Assembly (NCBI GenBank): GCA_945862035.1
Contig: CAMAXB010000005.1
Span: 1 to 27,121 of the forward strand
Length of the DNA: 27,121 nt
Direction of reading: 5' to 3'
Source: Opitutus sp. GAS368
GTDB lineage: Bacteria; Verrucomicrobiota; Verrucomicrobiia; Opitutales; Opitutaceae
Position 1 is the stretch's first letter; each line of letters starts with the position of its first letter. Below the pieces are notes generated by a model. The model saw only the letters and a list, made by a program, of their open reading frames with translations. It was not told where the DNA came from and ran no database searches. A program made the position numbers and the translations under genes. Shown one piece after another: positions 15,096 through 23,466 of this stretch.

Positions 15096-16304
15096 ATGAC
15101 TCGCTCCCACCCCGCACCCGCCGCGCCGTCCTCCCCGGACCCGACGGCGATGAACGTGCTGCTGGCGCTGAGCATTTCTCACCTGCTCAACGACATCATC
15201 CAGGCGGTGGTGCCGTCGGTCTATCCATTGTTAAAGACTTCGTTTGAACTGAGCTTTACGCAGATCGGTCTGATCACCTTGGTTTACCAGGGCACGGCGT
15301 CGATCCTGCAACCGTTGGTCGGAAGTTACACGGATCGCCGGCCCCTCCCTTATTCCCTGGTCGTCGGCATGGGATTGACGCTGGCCGGGTTGACGCTGCT
15401 GGCCCTGGCGTGGAGCTACCCGGTGATTCTGGTGTCGGCGGTGCTGATCGGCACCGGGTCGGCCATCTTTCACCCCGAGGCGTCCCGGCTGGCGCGGCTG
15501 GCCTCGGGCGGGAAGCATGGATTGGCGCAGTCGCTCTTCCAGGTCGGCGGAAATCTTGGAACCTCGCTGGGGCCGCTGCTGGCCGCGTTGATCGTGATGC
15601 CGCGCGGGCAGATCCACATCCTGTGGTTTGGTGTCCTGGCGGCGGTGGCGCTCGTGCTGCTTGCGCGCTTGTCGGCGTGGTACCGGCGTCATCTCACCCG
15701 ACCTCCGCAGGTCGGTGCGGTTGCGCCCGCGCGTCTTTCGCGCGCACAGCTCGGCCGGGCGATGGCGGTGCTCGTGGCCCTGCTGTTCTCCAAGTACATC
15801 TACCTGGTGACCTTCACCAATTACTACACGTTCTACCTGATCGACCGCTTCGGTCTGTCGGTGGCCGGGTCGCAGATCTATCTCTTCCTGTTCCTCTTCG
15901 CAGTGGCGGCGGGCACCATCATCGGCGGGCCGGTCGGCGATCGGGTCGGACGCAAGCGCGTGATCTGGGCCTCGATTCTGGGCGTGGCTCCCTTCGCGCT
16001 GCTGATTCCCCACGTCGGCCTCGCGCTGACCGCCGGGCTCACGGTCATTATCGGGGTGATATTGGCATCTGCTTTTTCCGCGATGCTTGTCTATGCGCAG
16101 GAACTGGTGCCGGGCAAGGTGGGCCTGATTGCGGGCCTTTTCTTCGGGCTAGCGTTCGGCATCGCGGGCATCGGCTCCGCCTTGCTTGGCATGCTCGCGG
16201 ACCAAACGGGTATCCAGCAGGTGTTTGCGCTGGTGAGTTTCCTGCCGCTGATCGGACTGCTGGCCGGCCTGTTGCCGGAGGTCGGGGTCAGCCGCGAGCG
16301 GTGA
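15096..16304 (+). CDS. fsr: MFS exporter, fosmidomycin-resistance (Fsr) type
   Basis: 402 residues from ATG 15096 (an in-frame ATG at residue 19 is an alternative start). Around twelve hydrophobic segments are spread along the protein. Family marks include SHLLNDIIQAVVPSVYP in the first helix, YQGTASILQPLVGSYTDRR with motif A (76-82), the FHPEASR stretch (125-131), FQVGGNLGTSLGP (148-160) and the second motif A GDRVGRKR (281-288). This pattern is that of Fsr-like major facilitator transporters of the inner membrane, which export fosmidomycin in E. coli; natural substrates are unclear, so drug resistance should not be assumed. The 5' region holds two inverted repeats. The gene is divergent from the haem-protein gene and its last 17 bases overlap the end of the convergent protease gene. 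Confidence 0.88.
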   Translation: MTRSHPAPAAPSSPDPTAMNVLLALSISHLLNDIIQAVVPSVYPLLKTSFELSFTQIGLITLVYQGTASILQPLVGSYTDRRPLPYSLVVGMGLTLAGLTLLALAWSYPVILVSAVLIGTGSAIFHPEASRLARLASGGKHGLAQSLFQVGGNLGTSLGPLLAALIVMPRGQIHILWFGVLAAVALVLLARLSAWYRRHLTRPPQVGAVAPARLSRAQLGRAMAVLVALLFSKYIYLVTFTNYYTFYLIDRFGLSVAGSQIYLFLFLFAVAAGTIIGGPVGDRVGRKRVIWASILGVAPFALLIPHVGLALTAGLTVIIGVILASAFSAMLVYAQELVPGKVGLIAGLFFGLAFGIAGIGSALLGMLADQTGIQQVFALVSFLPLIGLLAGLLPEVGVSRER

Positions 16305-18027
16305 TCGTCAGCCGGCGAAGAAGCGTCAGCAGCAGCAGGGCCGACAGGAAGGGCCCGCTCAGGGAGCCGCCGCCACCCCTACCGCCGGAGCCCGCCGCGG
16401 CCGGAGTTGCGGCCGGCGCGATGGGGGGAGCGGGCGGCGCCGCGACGACCGGAGCGGCCACTGCGACGGTGGCCGGCGTGCTGGTGACCGCACCGAGAAA
16501 GTTGGACACGGTGACCGTGTAGACCCCGGCGTCCGCGAGTGCGATGGCGGCGAAGTTCAGCGTGCGCGACGTGGCATTGGCGAGGGCAGCGCCGTCCTTG
16601 GACCAGCGGTAGGTGAGCCCGTTGCCGCTAGCGGTGACGGCCAGACTGGCGGCCTGTCCCGCCGTGGCCTGAACGTTGGTCGGCTGACGGGTGATCACGG
16701 GCTTTTCCACCGCCGTCGCACTCGCGACCATCGTCGGGGCGCGTTCCGCGATGGAGCGGGCATTGTGGGCGGCGCGTGGTTGGTCGACCGCCACGCCGAG
16801 GGGCACGCCGCGAAACGTGATCTCAGGATGCGAATAGTAAGGAATGCGGTAACTGCTGCCGGTCGCCATCACGGTGCCGACGGTTTCGACGGGATTGGAA
16901 TTGCTCTGCGGATCGGTGAAGCGGTGGCCGTAGTGATAACGGTTGTCCCCGTCGGAAGCGTTCGAATCGCTGGAGAAGCGCGAATGGCGTGCCCCGAAAT
17001 TATGGGCGAGCTCATGGCAGAAGGTGAAGTAGGAGGTGGTGACCGTTGAGCGGTTGCCATTCGTGAAGGTGGGAAAGGGATAGTTCATCGCGGACAGGTT
17101 GCTGCTGCCGCCGACATAGGCATAGCCCGCGGCATCCGTCTTTAGTCCACCCGCCAGCATCATCACCTGATCGGCGCCGTACTGAGGCTTGAGCGCGGCG
17201 ATGTGTGCGGCCAGCGCAGTGCCCCGCCGCATCGCCTCGAGGTCGTTCTCCAGCACATTGTCGGTGGGGTAGGCGGGCGCCGGCAGCACAAGCAGGTAGC
17301 GCCAGACAAACGCGGTGATGCGGGAGTTCTCGAGGACGGCGTTGCTGGCCGCGACGTAGTTGGCGCAATCGGCGTCGATGCGGAGGAGGTCGTTGTTCCG
17401 TTCGGCCAGCGCTTGGGCGTTGACCAAGACGAGTACGTCCACCGTGGGCGTGCTCTCGGTCGCGGGAAGGGCCGCGTCCGTCGCCGTCGTCAGGGCCTCC
17501 GCCTGCGCGTCCCCCTCGGCGAGACAGAGCAGGGGTTCAGTCGGGGCTTCCTCGATCGAGACCTCCGCGCCGCGGACGCGGATGCGGTACTCCATGCCCG
17601 GGAAAACCGCGACGGCATCCCAACGATCGCTTGCGGTCGCGGTGCCGACGAGGAAGGCGCCCTCCAACCCCGGCTGCTCCCGCAAAGCGCCGTCGATGCG
17701 CGCGGTCATCACCGTACGGCGGTCGCCGGCCTCCAGTTGGGTGACGCGGAACGGAACCCGCAGGTCCGGAGTCAGTTGGAGGGTGAAGGTCTCGGGCGAG
17801 TGGGTGCGCCAATCCCTGATCGCGGCGGCGTTCTCCGCCAAAGGTCCGTTCAGGTCTGTCGCGGCGGGGATGACGGGCAAGGGTGCAGGCAGCATCCGAG
17901 GCGGTGGCGCCGGCGGGACGGGCGCGCTTTCCGGAGCCCGGGAGAACCAGGCCAGCCCGCCCAGTCCTAGCGCGACTGCGCCCACCAGGCCGGCGCGGAT
18001 GCGGAGGCGGTTGCGGGAGGCGTTCAT
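16288..18027 (-). CDS. Exported metzincin protease with Ig-like domain and GlyGly-CTERM-like tail
   Basis: 579 residues from ATG 18027. The N-terminus has one hydrophobic segment (13-28, LVGAVALGLGGLAWF), then a Pro-rich linker. A propeptide-like region reaches about 190. The catalytic domain follows (VDVLVLVNAQALAERN at 196-211 starts it), with the zinc motif HELAHNFGARH (338-348) and a Met-turn candidate at M387 in VGTVMATG, a reprolysin/M12-like metzincin. An immunoglobulin-like domain spans about 443-524 (ITRQPTNVQATAGQAASL, YRWSKDGA, DAGVYTVTVSN). A Pro/Ala linker leads to GSGGRGGGG (546-554), a hydrophobic stretch (557-570) and a basic end (RR at 571-572), the build of a GlyGly-CTERM sorting tail. 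The protein is probably processed and surface-anchored or secreted. It lies 96 bases downstream of the S9 peptidase gene on the same strand and overlaps the end of fsr by 17 bases. Confidence 0.9.
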   Translation of the reverse strand: MNASRNRLRIRAGLVGAVALGLGGLAWFSRAPESAPVPPAPPPRMLPAPLPVIPAATDLNGPLAENAAAIRDWRTHSPETFTLQLTPDLRVPFRVTQLEAGDRRTVMTARIDGALREQPGLEGAFLVGTATASDRWDAVAVFPGMEYRIRVRGAEVSIEEAPTEPLLCLAEGDAQAEALTTATDAALPATESTPTVDVLVLVNAQALAERNNDLLRIDADCANYVAASNAVLENSRITAFVWRYLLVLPAPAYPTDNVLENDLEAMRRGTALAAHIAALKPQYGADQVMMLAGGLKTDAAGYAYVGGSSNLSAMNYPFPTFTNGNRSTVTTSYFTFCHELAHNFGARHSRFSSDSNASDGDNRYHYGHRFTDPQSNSNPVETVGTVMATGSSYRIPYYSHPEITFRGVPLGVAVDQPRAAHNARSIAERAPTMVASATAVEKPVITRQPTNVQATAGQAASLAVTASGNGLTYRWSKDGAALANATSRTLNFAAIALADAGVYTVTVSNFLGAVTSTPATVAVAAPVVAAPPAPPIAPAATPAAAGSGGRGGGGSLSGPFLSALLLLTLLRRLTITARG

Positions 18028-18123
18028 GGTAGGGATGGAAAGACGGGCAGGAAAGACGGGGCGGCAGCACCGATCGATGGGTCTGCGGTGTCGGTTGCCC
18101 CGGGTTGACCGGCCCCGCGCCGT

Positions 18124-19146
18124 TCAGGTTCCCGGCTTCAGGTAGCCGGCGAGAAAGGTGTAAATCTCCTGGCGGGACTCCTTGGCGAGCTTGGTGTCCA
18201 GCCGGTTGAAGACGTGGCCGCCGGGCGCATCCTCGTAGATCTTGTAGTCAAATTTCTTGCCGGCGGCCCTGAGGGCGGTGATGAGGTGCTCGACCTCCAT
18301 CACGTTCACATCCTCGTCATTGGTGTTGGCGTGGATCAGCAGCGGAGTGGCCAGCTTGTCCGCGTGGTAGACGGGGGAGCGGCGGCGGTACTCCATGGGA
18401 TCCTCGGATGCCTGCTTGCCGATGAAGCTCGCGAAGGTGTCCCGGTAGCTCTGGGTCTTGTAACCCATGCGCTGGACGAGGTCGCTCACGGGCACGCCGG
18501 CGTAGGCCACCTTGTAGGCGTCCGGCCAGCGGAAGATATTCAGCAGGGCGTGATACCCGCCGTGGCTCCAGCCGATGATGCCGACCCGCTCGGGATCGAC
18601 ATTGGGCATGTTCTCGATCGCCCAGTTGCGTCCCTCGTAGGTGTCGTCGATCTCGGTCCCGCCGTAGTCGATCTGATTGTAGAAACCGGCGCCGTAGCCG
18701 GTGCTGCCGCGATAGTCGGGGGCGACGATCACATAGCCCTGCGCGATCAGTTCCCGGACGATGTGGGCGTCCATCGTATCGAACTGCGCGTGGATGCCCT
18801 GATGCACGAAGATGATGAGAGGGGCCTTTTTGTCGCCGAGTGATTTCGGCACGAACGTGTACGCGGGGATGATCAGGGGGTTGCCGGCACCCTGGCCGGT
18901 CGGGTTCTTCGTGCGATTGGGTTTCGAGGTGTAGCGCACGGTGTCGATGCGTGCGATGTCACCCACTTGATCCGACCACATCAGTGACTCGATCTTTCGC
19001 TCGAGCACATCGAGACGGTGACGTTCGGCGTCTGTTGTGGGGGTGGGGGCGGGGGCCGCGGGCGGCGGGCCGGACATCTGGGCCAGAGCGGTCGACACCG
19101 CGAGGGTTGAGGCGAGCAGGCAGGAACGGAGCGGGGATCGGTTCAT
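18124..19146 (-). CDS. Secreted S9 (prolyl oligopeptidase) family peptidase
   Basis: 340 residues from ATG 19146; the frame extends to 19272 but the signal peptide (SPLRSCLLASTLAVSTALAQ, 4-23) begins right after this ATG. The C-terminal alpha/beta-hydrolase catalytic domain is complete: GWSHGG with nucleophile S194, an Asp in NTNDEDV (277 or 279), and H311 in GGHVFN. DYRGSTGYGAGF (144-155) and the PLLIHANTNDEDV core are typical of S9 acylaminoacyl/dipeptidyl peptidases. The usual N-terminal beta-propeller is absent, replaced by only about 80 residues (ERHRLDVLERKIESLMWSD and a short beta region), so this is a catalytic-domain-only member and could also be an esterase. It lies upstream of the metzincin gene on the same strand and is divergent from the alpha/beta hydrolase at 19394. 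Confidence 0.88.
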   Translation of the reverse strand: MNRSPLRSCLLASTLAVSTALAQMSGPPPAAPAPTPTTDAERHRLDVLERKIESLMWSDQVGDIARIDTVRYTSKPNRTKNPTGQGAGNPLIIPAYTFVPKSLGDKKAPLIIFVHQGIHAQFDTMDAHIVRELIAQGYVIVAPDYRGSTGYGAGFYNQIDYGGTEIDDTYEGRNWAIENMPNVDPERVGIIGWSHGGYHALLNIFRWPDAYKVAYAGVPVSDLVQRMGYKTQSYRDTFASFIGKQASEDPMEYRRRSPVYHADKLATPLLIHANTNDEDVNVMEVEHLITALRAAGKKFDYKIYEDAPGGHVFNRLDTKLAKESRQEIYTFLAGYLKPGT

Positions 19147-19393
19147 GAGGGAAGAGGGAAGGGAGCACGTCCCGCGCCAGTGGAGCAGGCGCACGGGCGC
19201 GGCGACGGTTCCGGAGCAGGGGTGAAAGGCGGTCGGGTGAAGCAAGCTGTCTGGTGCTGCCGGCCGAGGCAAGCGCGCGGGCGCGGGTAAGGTTGCCTTG
19301 GCAAGGAGATCATTTCACGGTTCAACCCGCCGCAGTCGAGGCCGGTCTCCGACAACTCTTTCCGCCCATCCTCCAACCCTGAGCTTGCCGACT

Positions 19394-20821
19394 ATGCGCC
19401 TGGTTTTCATCCACGGCTGGAGCGTCCTCAACACCGACACCTATGGCGGGCTGCCCGCGGCGCTGACCCGGCACGCGGCGACCGCCGGAATCGCGCTGGA
19501 CGCGAGTCACCTGCACCTCGGCAAGTACGTGAGCTTTGCCGACGAGACCAAAGTCGACGACCTCGCGCGCGGATTGCAGGCGGCGCTCGCGGCGGAGGTG
19601 TTGCCGCAGCTCGGCCGGGGCGAGCGCTTCGCCTGCATCACCCACTCAACCGGCGGGCCGGTGGTGCGCGCGTGGATCGACCTTTACTACCGGTTGCGGC
19701 CGGAACGCTGCCCACTGGGGCATCTCATCATGCTGGCCCCGGCCAATCACGGCTCGGCCCTCGCGCAGCTTGGCAAGGGACGCCTGTCGCGCATGAAGTT
19801 CTTCCTTGGCGGGGTCGAACCCGGGACCGGCGTGCTCGACTGGCTGGAACTCGGGAGCGAACAATCCTGGGCGCTCAACACGCGGTGGCTCGCGCTGCGG
19901 CTGGTCAAGGGGGGCGTCTATCCCTTCGTCCTCACCGGACAGAGGATTGACCGTGAGTTCTACGACAACCTCAACGCCTACACCGACGAGGCCGGATCGG
20001 ATGGCGTGGTGCGGGTCGCGGCGGCCAATCTGAACTATGGCCTTGTGCGGCTGGTGCAGGTGGACGCTGACCGGATCGAGATCGCCAAGGACGGGCACAG
20101 CGAGCGCACCGTGCTCGGCGTCCTCCCGGGGCTCTCCCACTCGGGCACGAAGATTGGGATCATGGGCAGCGTGTCGCCGATGGATGATGGCTCGCATCCG
20201 ACGGTGAAGGCCGTGCTGCGCTGCCTGCAGGTGTCCAGCGCCGCGGCCTATGCGCGGGCCGCGACGGAATTTGCGGCGCTCACCGCGGCAACGCAGGAAA
20301 AGGAGCGGCGGCAAACGGTCCAGCAGCTCTTCCTCGTCAAGCGCACCTTCGAAACCGACCGCTACTGCATGCTGGTGTTTCGCCTGACTGACGACCGCGG
20401 CAACGAGCTCACGGACTACGACCTGCTCTTTACCGCCGGCCCCCAGTATGATCCGAATCACTTGCCGTCCGGGTTCTTCGTTGACCGCCAGCGCAACCAG
20501 CGCCGCCCGGGAAAGCTGACCTACTATTTGAACTACGACCGGATGATCGCCGGCCTGCAGACGCCTGCCCTCGCCGACAAGTTCGGGTTCGAGATTGTGG
20601 CTCGTCCGACCTCCGGCTTCGCGCACTACCGGCGGCTGAGCTATCGCGGGACGCTCTCGGCGTTGAAGCGCTTCTTCGAGCCCAACCAGACCGTGATGAT
20701 CGAGATCCAGCTCCGCCGCTGGGTCGACGCGGGGGTGGTGGACCTGGCCACCCGGCTGAAGCCCGGCGACGGCGTGGTCAAGAGCCCGATCGCGCGAACG
20801 CCTTCGGGTCGGACGATCTGA
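19394..20821 (+). CDS. Alpha/beta hydrolase, lipase/phospholipase-like
   Basis: 475 residues from ATG 19394; the frame is open to 19298 but the alpha/beta core starts directly at this ATG with MRLVFIHGWSVLNTDTYGG, so there is no signal peptide and the protein looks cytoplasmic or exported by another route. The nucleophile elbow is ACITHSTGGPVV with S85; the oxyanion segment is FIHGWS; SDGVVRVAAANL (202-213) is the usual acid-loop region of this lipase group, with D203 as likely catalytic Asp, and DDGSHP supplies a likely His further on. LAPANHGSALAQLGKGR (114-130) is the typical lid-region signature. The C-terminal part (about 300-475) is an extra beta-rich domain ending in a region that binds unknown partners. 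The family contains triglyceride lipases and phospholipases; the substrate cannot be read from sequence. Confidence 0.82.
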   Translation: MRLVFIHGWSVLNTDTYGGLPAALTRHAATAGIALDASHLHLGKYVSFADETKVDDLARGLQAALAAEVLPQLGRGERFACITHSTGGPVVRAWIDLYYRLRPERCPLGHLIMLAPANHGSALAQLGKGRLSRMKFFLGGVEPGTGVLDWLELGSEQSWALNTRWLALRLVKGGVYPFVLTGQRIDREFYDNLNAYTDEAGSDGVVRVAAANLNYGLVRLVQVDADRIEIAKDGHSERTVLGVLPGLSHSGTKIGIMGSVSPMDDGSHPTVKAVLRCLQVSSAAAYARAATEFAALTAATQEKERRQTVQQLFLVKRTFETDRYCMLVFRLTDDRGNELTDYDLLFTAGPQYDPNHLPSGFFVDRQRNQRRPGKLTYYLNYDRMIAGLQTPALADKFGFEIVARPTSGFAHYRRLSYRGTLSALKRFFEPNQTVMIEIQLRRWVDAGVVDLATRLKPGDGVVKSPIARTPSGRTI

Positions 20822-21030
20822 GGGCGGGATGAGGGAAGCGACCCGGAGCAGCGGCAGGAGAATCATCAGACAAGGGGGTGGGGAACGGAAACGGCTCGGG
20901 CGAATCGGCGCGCAGGAGGGGTGGCAGCGGACAATCAAACCATGCGCAGCGTGGGCGGACCTGCCAGGCACTTCCACTGCGGGCGATGAACCGCGCTTGC
21001 GGCTGGGTCCGAGATTTGCAGGTTTCAGGT

Positions 21031-22674
21031 ATGCGCCTCCCGGTACACTCTGTGCTTTTCGTTCTGCTTGGGTCGATTCTCCCCGCGGCTTTGCCCGCGG
21101 CCGTCGTCCCGGATGGGGCGGAGGTCGCCGCGCTCATGCGCGTGCGGGCGCATACCGTCTTTCTGGCCGACGATTTGCTGGAGGGCCGCGGTACCGCCGC
21201 CCGCGGGCATGAGTTGGCGGCGCTGTACGTGGCCGCGCAGTTCTCGCGGCTCGGTCTGGAGCCGGCGGGCGACCGGGGCAGCTATTTCCAGCCGGTCAGT
21301 TTTCTCGAGTCGCGTTCCGACCTCTCGCAGGGCCGCCTCACGGTGCGGGCGGACGGCGTTGAAACTGCGCTGGAGCCGCTCGGCGAGATGATCGTGCGGC
21401 CCACGGTATCCGCGACCGAGGTCGCGGTCACGGCCCCGGCGGTCTTCGTCGGTTTCGGGGTGCACGCGCCGGAGTTCGGCTACGACGACTTCGGCACGAT
21501 TGATCTTAAGGGCAAGGTCGCGGTCATGCTGGCCGGCTCGCCCGACAAGCTTCCCGTCACGGCCCGCGCCCATTTCAACCGGGAGAAATCCGCCGAGCTC
21601 GCCCGCCGCGGAGCGGTGGCGATGATCACGGTGTTCACACCGCGCGAGGCGGCGCGCTCGCCGTGGGCCGCGATTCTCGCCGGCTCCAGTTTCCCGCGCA
21701 TGCGGCTGATCGCGCCGAACGGCGCGCTGATGGATGACTACCCCGAGTTGCGCGCCACGGGCGGCGTCAATGTCACCGCGGCCGGCAAACTTTTCGTGAA
21801 GGCGCCGCGCACTGCGGCCGAGGCGTTCGCGGCCAGTGAGCGGGGTGAACCGCAGGCCTTCGCGCTCGGCGTGGAGATCACCTTGGCCGGGCAGGCCACC
21901 ACCGCACGCGTGTCCAGCGCCAATGTGCTCGGCCTCATCCGCGGCAGCGATCCGTCGCTCGCCGCTGAACCGATCGTGATCACCTCGCACCTGGACCACC
22001 TCGGGGTGGGCGCCGGCGCCGGGGGGGATCTCATCTACAACGGAGCCTATGACAACGCGATCGGCACGGGCATCATTCTGGCCATGGCCGAGCAAATGGC
22101 GGTGGGCCCCGCGCCGCGGCGCTCGATCCTGTTTGCCGCGCTCACCGGCGAGGAGAAGGGCCTCCTCGGGGCCGACCACCTCGCGGCCCACCCGCCCGCA
22201 GGCATCACGCATTACGCGGCCAACCTCAACATCGACATGAGTCTTTTCCCTGCCCCGGTGCGGGATGTGATCGCCCGCGGCGAGGAGCATTCAACCCTCG
22301 GCGCCGTCGTGCGCGCCGCTGCGGCGGCGCGGGGATTCACGGTCAGTCCTGATCCGACCCCCGAGGAAGTGATCTTCGTGCGGAGCGACCAGTACGCCTT
22401 CGTGCGCGCCGGAGTCCCGGCGCTCTATCTCGGGGCAGGCACACTTTCGCCGGATCCGGCGGTCGACCTTGCGGCGCTCCACGCCGATTTCCGGCGCAAC
22501 CGCTACCACAAGCCCGGGGACGACCTGAGCCAGGTGATTGATTGGCCGTCCGCGGCCGCCTTCGCCGTCCTCTCCGAGGCGGTGGTGCGCAAGGTTGCGG
22601 AGGACCCGGTCGCGCCGAGCTGGCTGCCGGGTGACTTCTTTGGCGGCATGTTCGGGCGCTCCGACCAGCGCTGA
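21031..22674 (+). CDS. Secreted M28 family zinc aminopeptidase with PA domain
   Basis: 547 residues from ATG 21031, with CAGGT just before the start and a signal peptide at 1-24; the frame is open 51 codons further 5' but that part is low-quality. Residues about 130-280 are a protease-associated (PA) insert (VFVGFGVHAPEFGYDDF, GKVAVMLAGSPD). The M28 catalytic domain carries all zinc ligands: TSHLDHLG (H320), GAYDNAIGTG (D341), TGEEKGLLG (E374 catalytic, E375 ligand), NIDM (D402) and RYHKPGDD near the end. Such proteins are broad aminopeptidases or carboxypeptidases acting outside the cytoplasm, fitting the neighbouring secreted peptidases. The 209 bases upstream hold no gene; downstream lies a stretch of decayed sequence. 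Confidence 0.92.
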   Translation: MRLPVHSVLFVLLGSILPAALPAAVVPDGAEVAALMRVRAHTVFLADDLLEGRGTAARGHELAALYVAAQFSRLGLEPAGDRGSYFQPVSFLESRSDLSQGRLTVRADGVETALEPLGEMIVRPTVSATEVAVTAPAVFVGFGVHAPEFGYDDFGTIDLKGKVAVMLAGSPDKLPVTARAHFNREKSAELARRGAVAMITVFTPREAARSPWAAILAGSSFPRMRLIAPNGALMDDYPELRATGGVNVTAAGKLFVKAPRTAAEAFAASERGEPQAFALGVEITLAGQATTARVSSANVLGLIRGSDPSLAAEPIVITSHLDHLGVGAGAGGDLIYNGAYDNAIGTGIILAMAEQMAVGPAPRRSILFAALTGEEKGLLGADHLAAHPPAGITHYAANLNIDMSLFPAPVRDVIARGEEHSTLGAVVRAAAAARGFTVSPDPTPEEVIFVRSDQYAFVRAGVPALYLGAGTLSPDPAVDLAALHADFRRNRYHKPGDDLSQVIDWPSAAAFAVLSEAVVRKVAEDPVAPSWLPGDFFGGMFGRSDQR

Positions 22675-22683
22675 CCGCGGGTT

Positions 22684-23050
22684 AGCGCTCGGGGGGCTCT
22701 CGCGCATGAGTTCGCGCGCCGTGGCCTTTCCCTTCTCGCGGCCCGCGGGATCGCCTTCGCCAGACGCGACCAGGATCACTTCCACCGGGTTGGTACCGCA
22801 GGCAGGGAGGATGCCATGCTGAATTTCGCGCATCCCGGGCGGCCGGGGCCACCGGCTTCACAACCCTCCGGCCCGACCCATCGTCACGAAGACGCGCGAG
22901 GATTTGCCGCCGAGCCGTTCCCGCGGAATCAACTCCGGCCCCATGGGGTGCCGGGCAGCGGTTGCAGGGTATGCTCAAGGAAGGCCTTCACCCGCACGGG
23001 CATCGCGCCGAGCCGAGCGGAAAAATGAAGACGAGGTGGTCGGCTCAGGC
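22684..23050 (-). pseudogene. Relic of an NAD(P)H-dependent quinone oxidoreductase (flavodoxin-like fold)
   Basis: Minus-strand pieces in three frames read in the order of this family. ADHLVFIFPL (23044-23015) is preceded by an in-frame TGA. MPVRVKAFLEHTLQP starts at 23003 in another frame. GPELIPRERLGGKSSRVFVTMG (from 22944) follows in a third frame and ends at TGA 22858. Finally, after a missing stretch, EIQHGILPACGTNPVEVIL and VASGEGDPAGREKGKATA (from 22833). They match the strand-turn-helix ADHLVFxxPxWxGxMPAxLKAFL block, the GKSARVFVTMG strand and the C-terminal GxxPVxxxxxGxVEG block of NAD(P)H dehydrogenase (quinone) proteins. The N-terminal nucleotide-binding part is absent, and several stops and frameshifts make it non-functional. 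Confidence 0.7.
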
Positions 23051-23089
23051 GACCAGATCAGCTCCGCGCGCCAGGGTTGCCGGCAAGGG

Positions 23090-23283
23090 GGTGCTTTCCA
23101 CCCATTCCTCCTGCGCAGATAGGGCACGTCGAAGGGGGCAAGATCCAGCTGGCGGTGCTCATGGCCGTCGCCTTCGAGAGCGGATTCGAGGGGCTCTCTC
23201 ATTTTCACCACAGCTTCAAGGCCGCGTACGGGCTGACGCCTCTGGCCCACCGGACTCAGGCAAGCGCGCGGTCCGCCAGCTGA
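23090..23283 (+). pseudogene. C-terminal relic of an AraC-family regulator
   Basis: A plus-strand fragment whose last 40 or so codons read VAFESGFEGLSHFHHSFK then AAYGLTPLAHR, the second helix-turn-helix of AraC/XylS proteins (usual pattern IAFESGF-SLSHFHRSFK---G-TP--YR). The stop is at 23281-23283. The first helix-turn-helix and ligand domain are gone; only a possible FLLRR just upstream in another frame remains, followed by a stop. It points away from the quinone-oxidoreductase relic, so the two were probably a divergent regulator/target pair. Confidence 0.7.
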
Positions 23284-23466
23284 GACCGTGCGCGGCGGCG
23301 GGGCTACCCGATTTCCCACCCAGACTGCCCGGAGCAACAAGCGTCGCCGTGCCGGATCGGGTAGGCTGGTTGGGTTTCCCGCCCGGTTCGCACCGCTGGC
23401 CGTTGAAACCCCGTTTGCTGAGGCGGAGACTCGCCTTCGCTTCGCATCCTGCTCCACTTGAGGCCC

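Noticed and set aside
19293..19304. ttgccttggcaa palindrome between two divergent genes
   Set aside because: Could be an operator, but five-base arms are expected by chance and there is no partner site or regulator to support it.
19646..20977. 443-codon minus-strand frame opposite the alpha/beta hydrolase
   Set aside because: His/Arg-rich antisense shadow without motifs.
23304..23364. Nine-base inverted repeat ctacccgat/atcgggtag upstream of the sugar dehydrogenase
   Set aside because: Arms are 43 bases apart with no further structure; not enough to call an operator or terminator.
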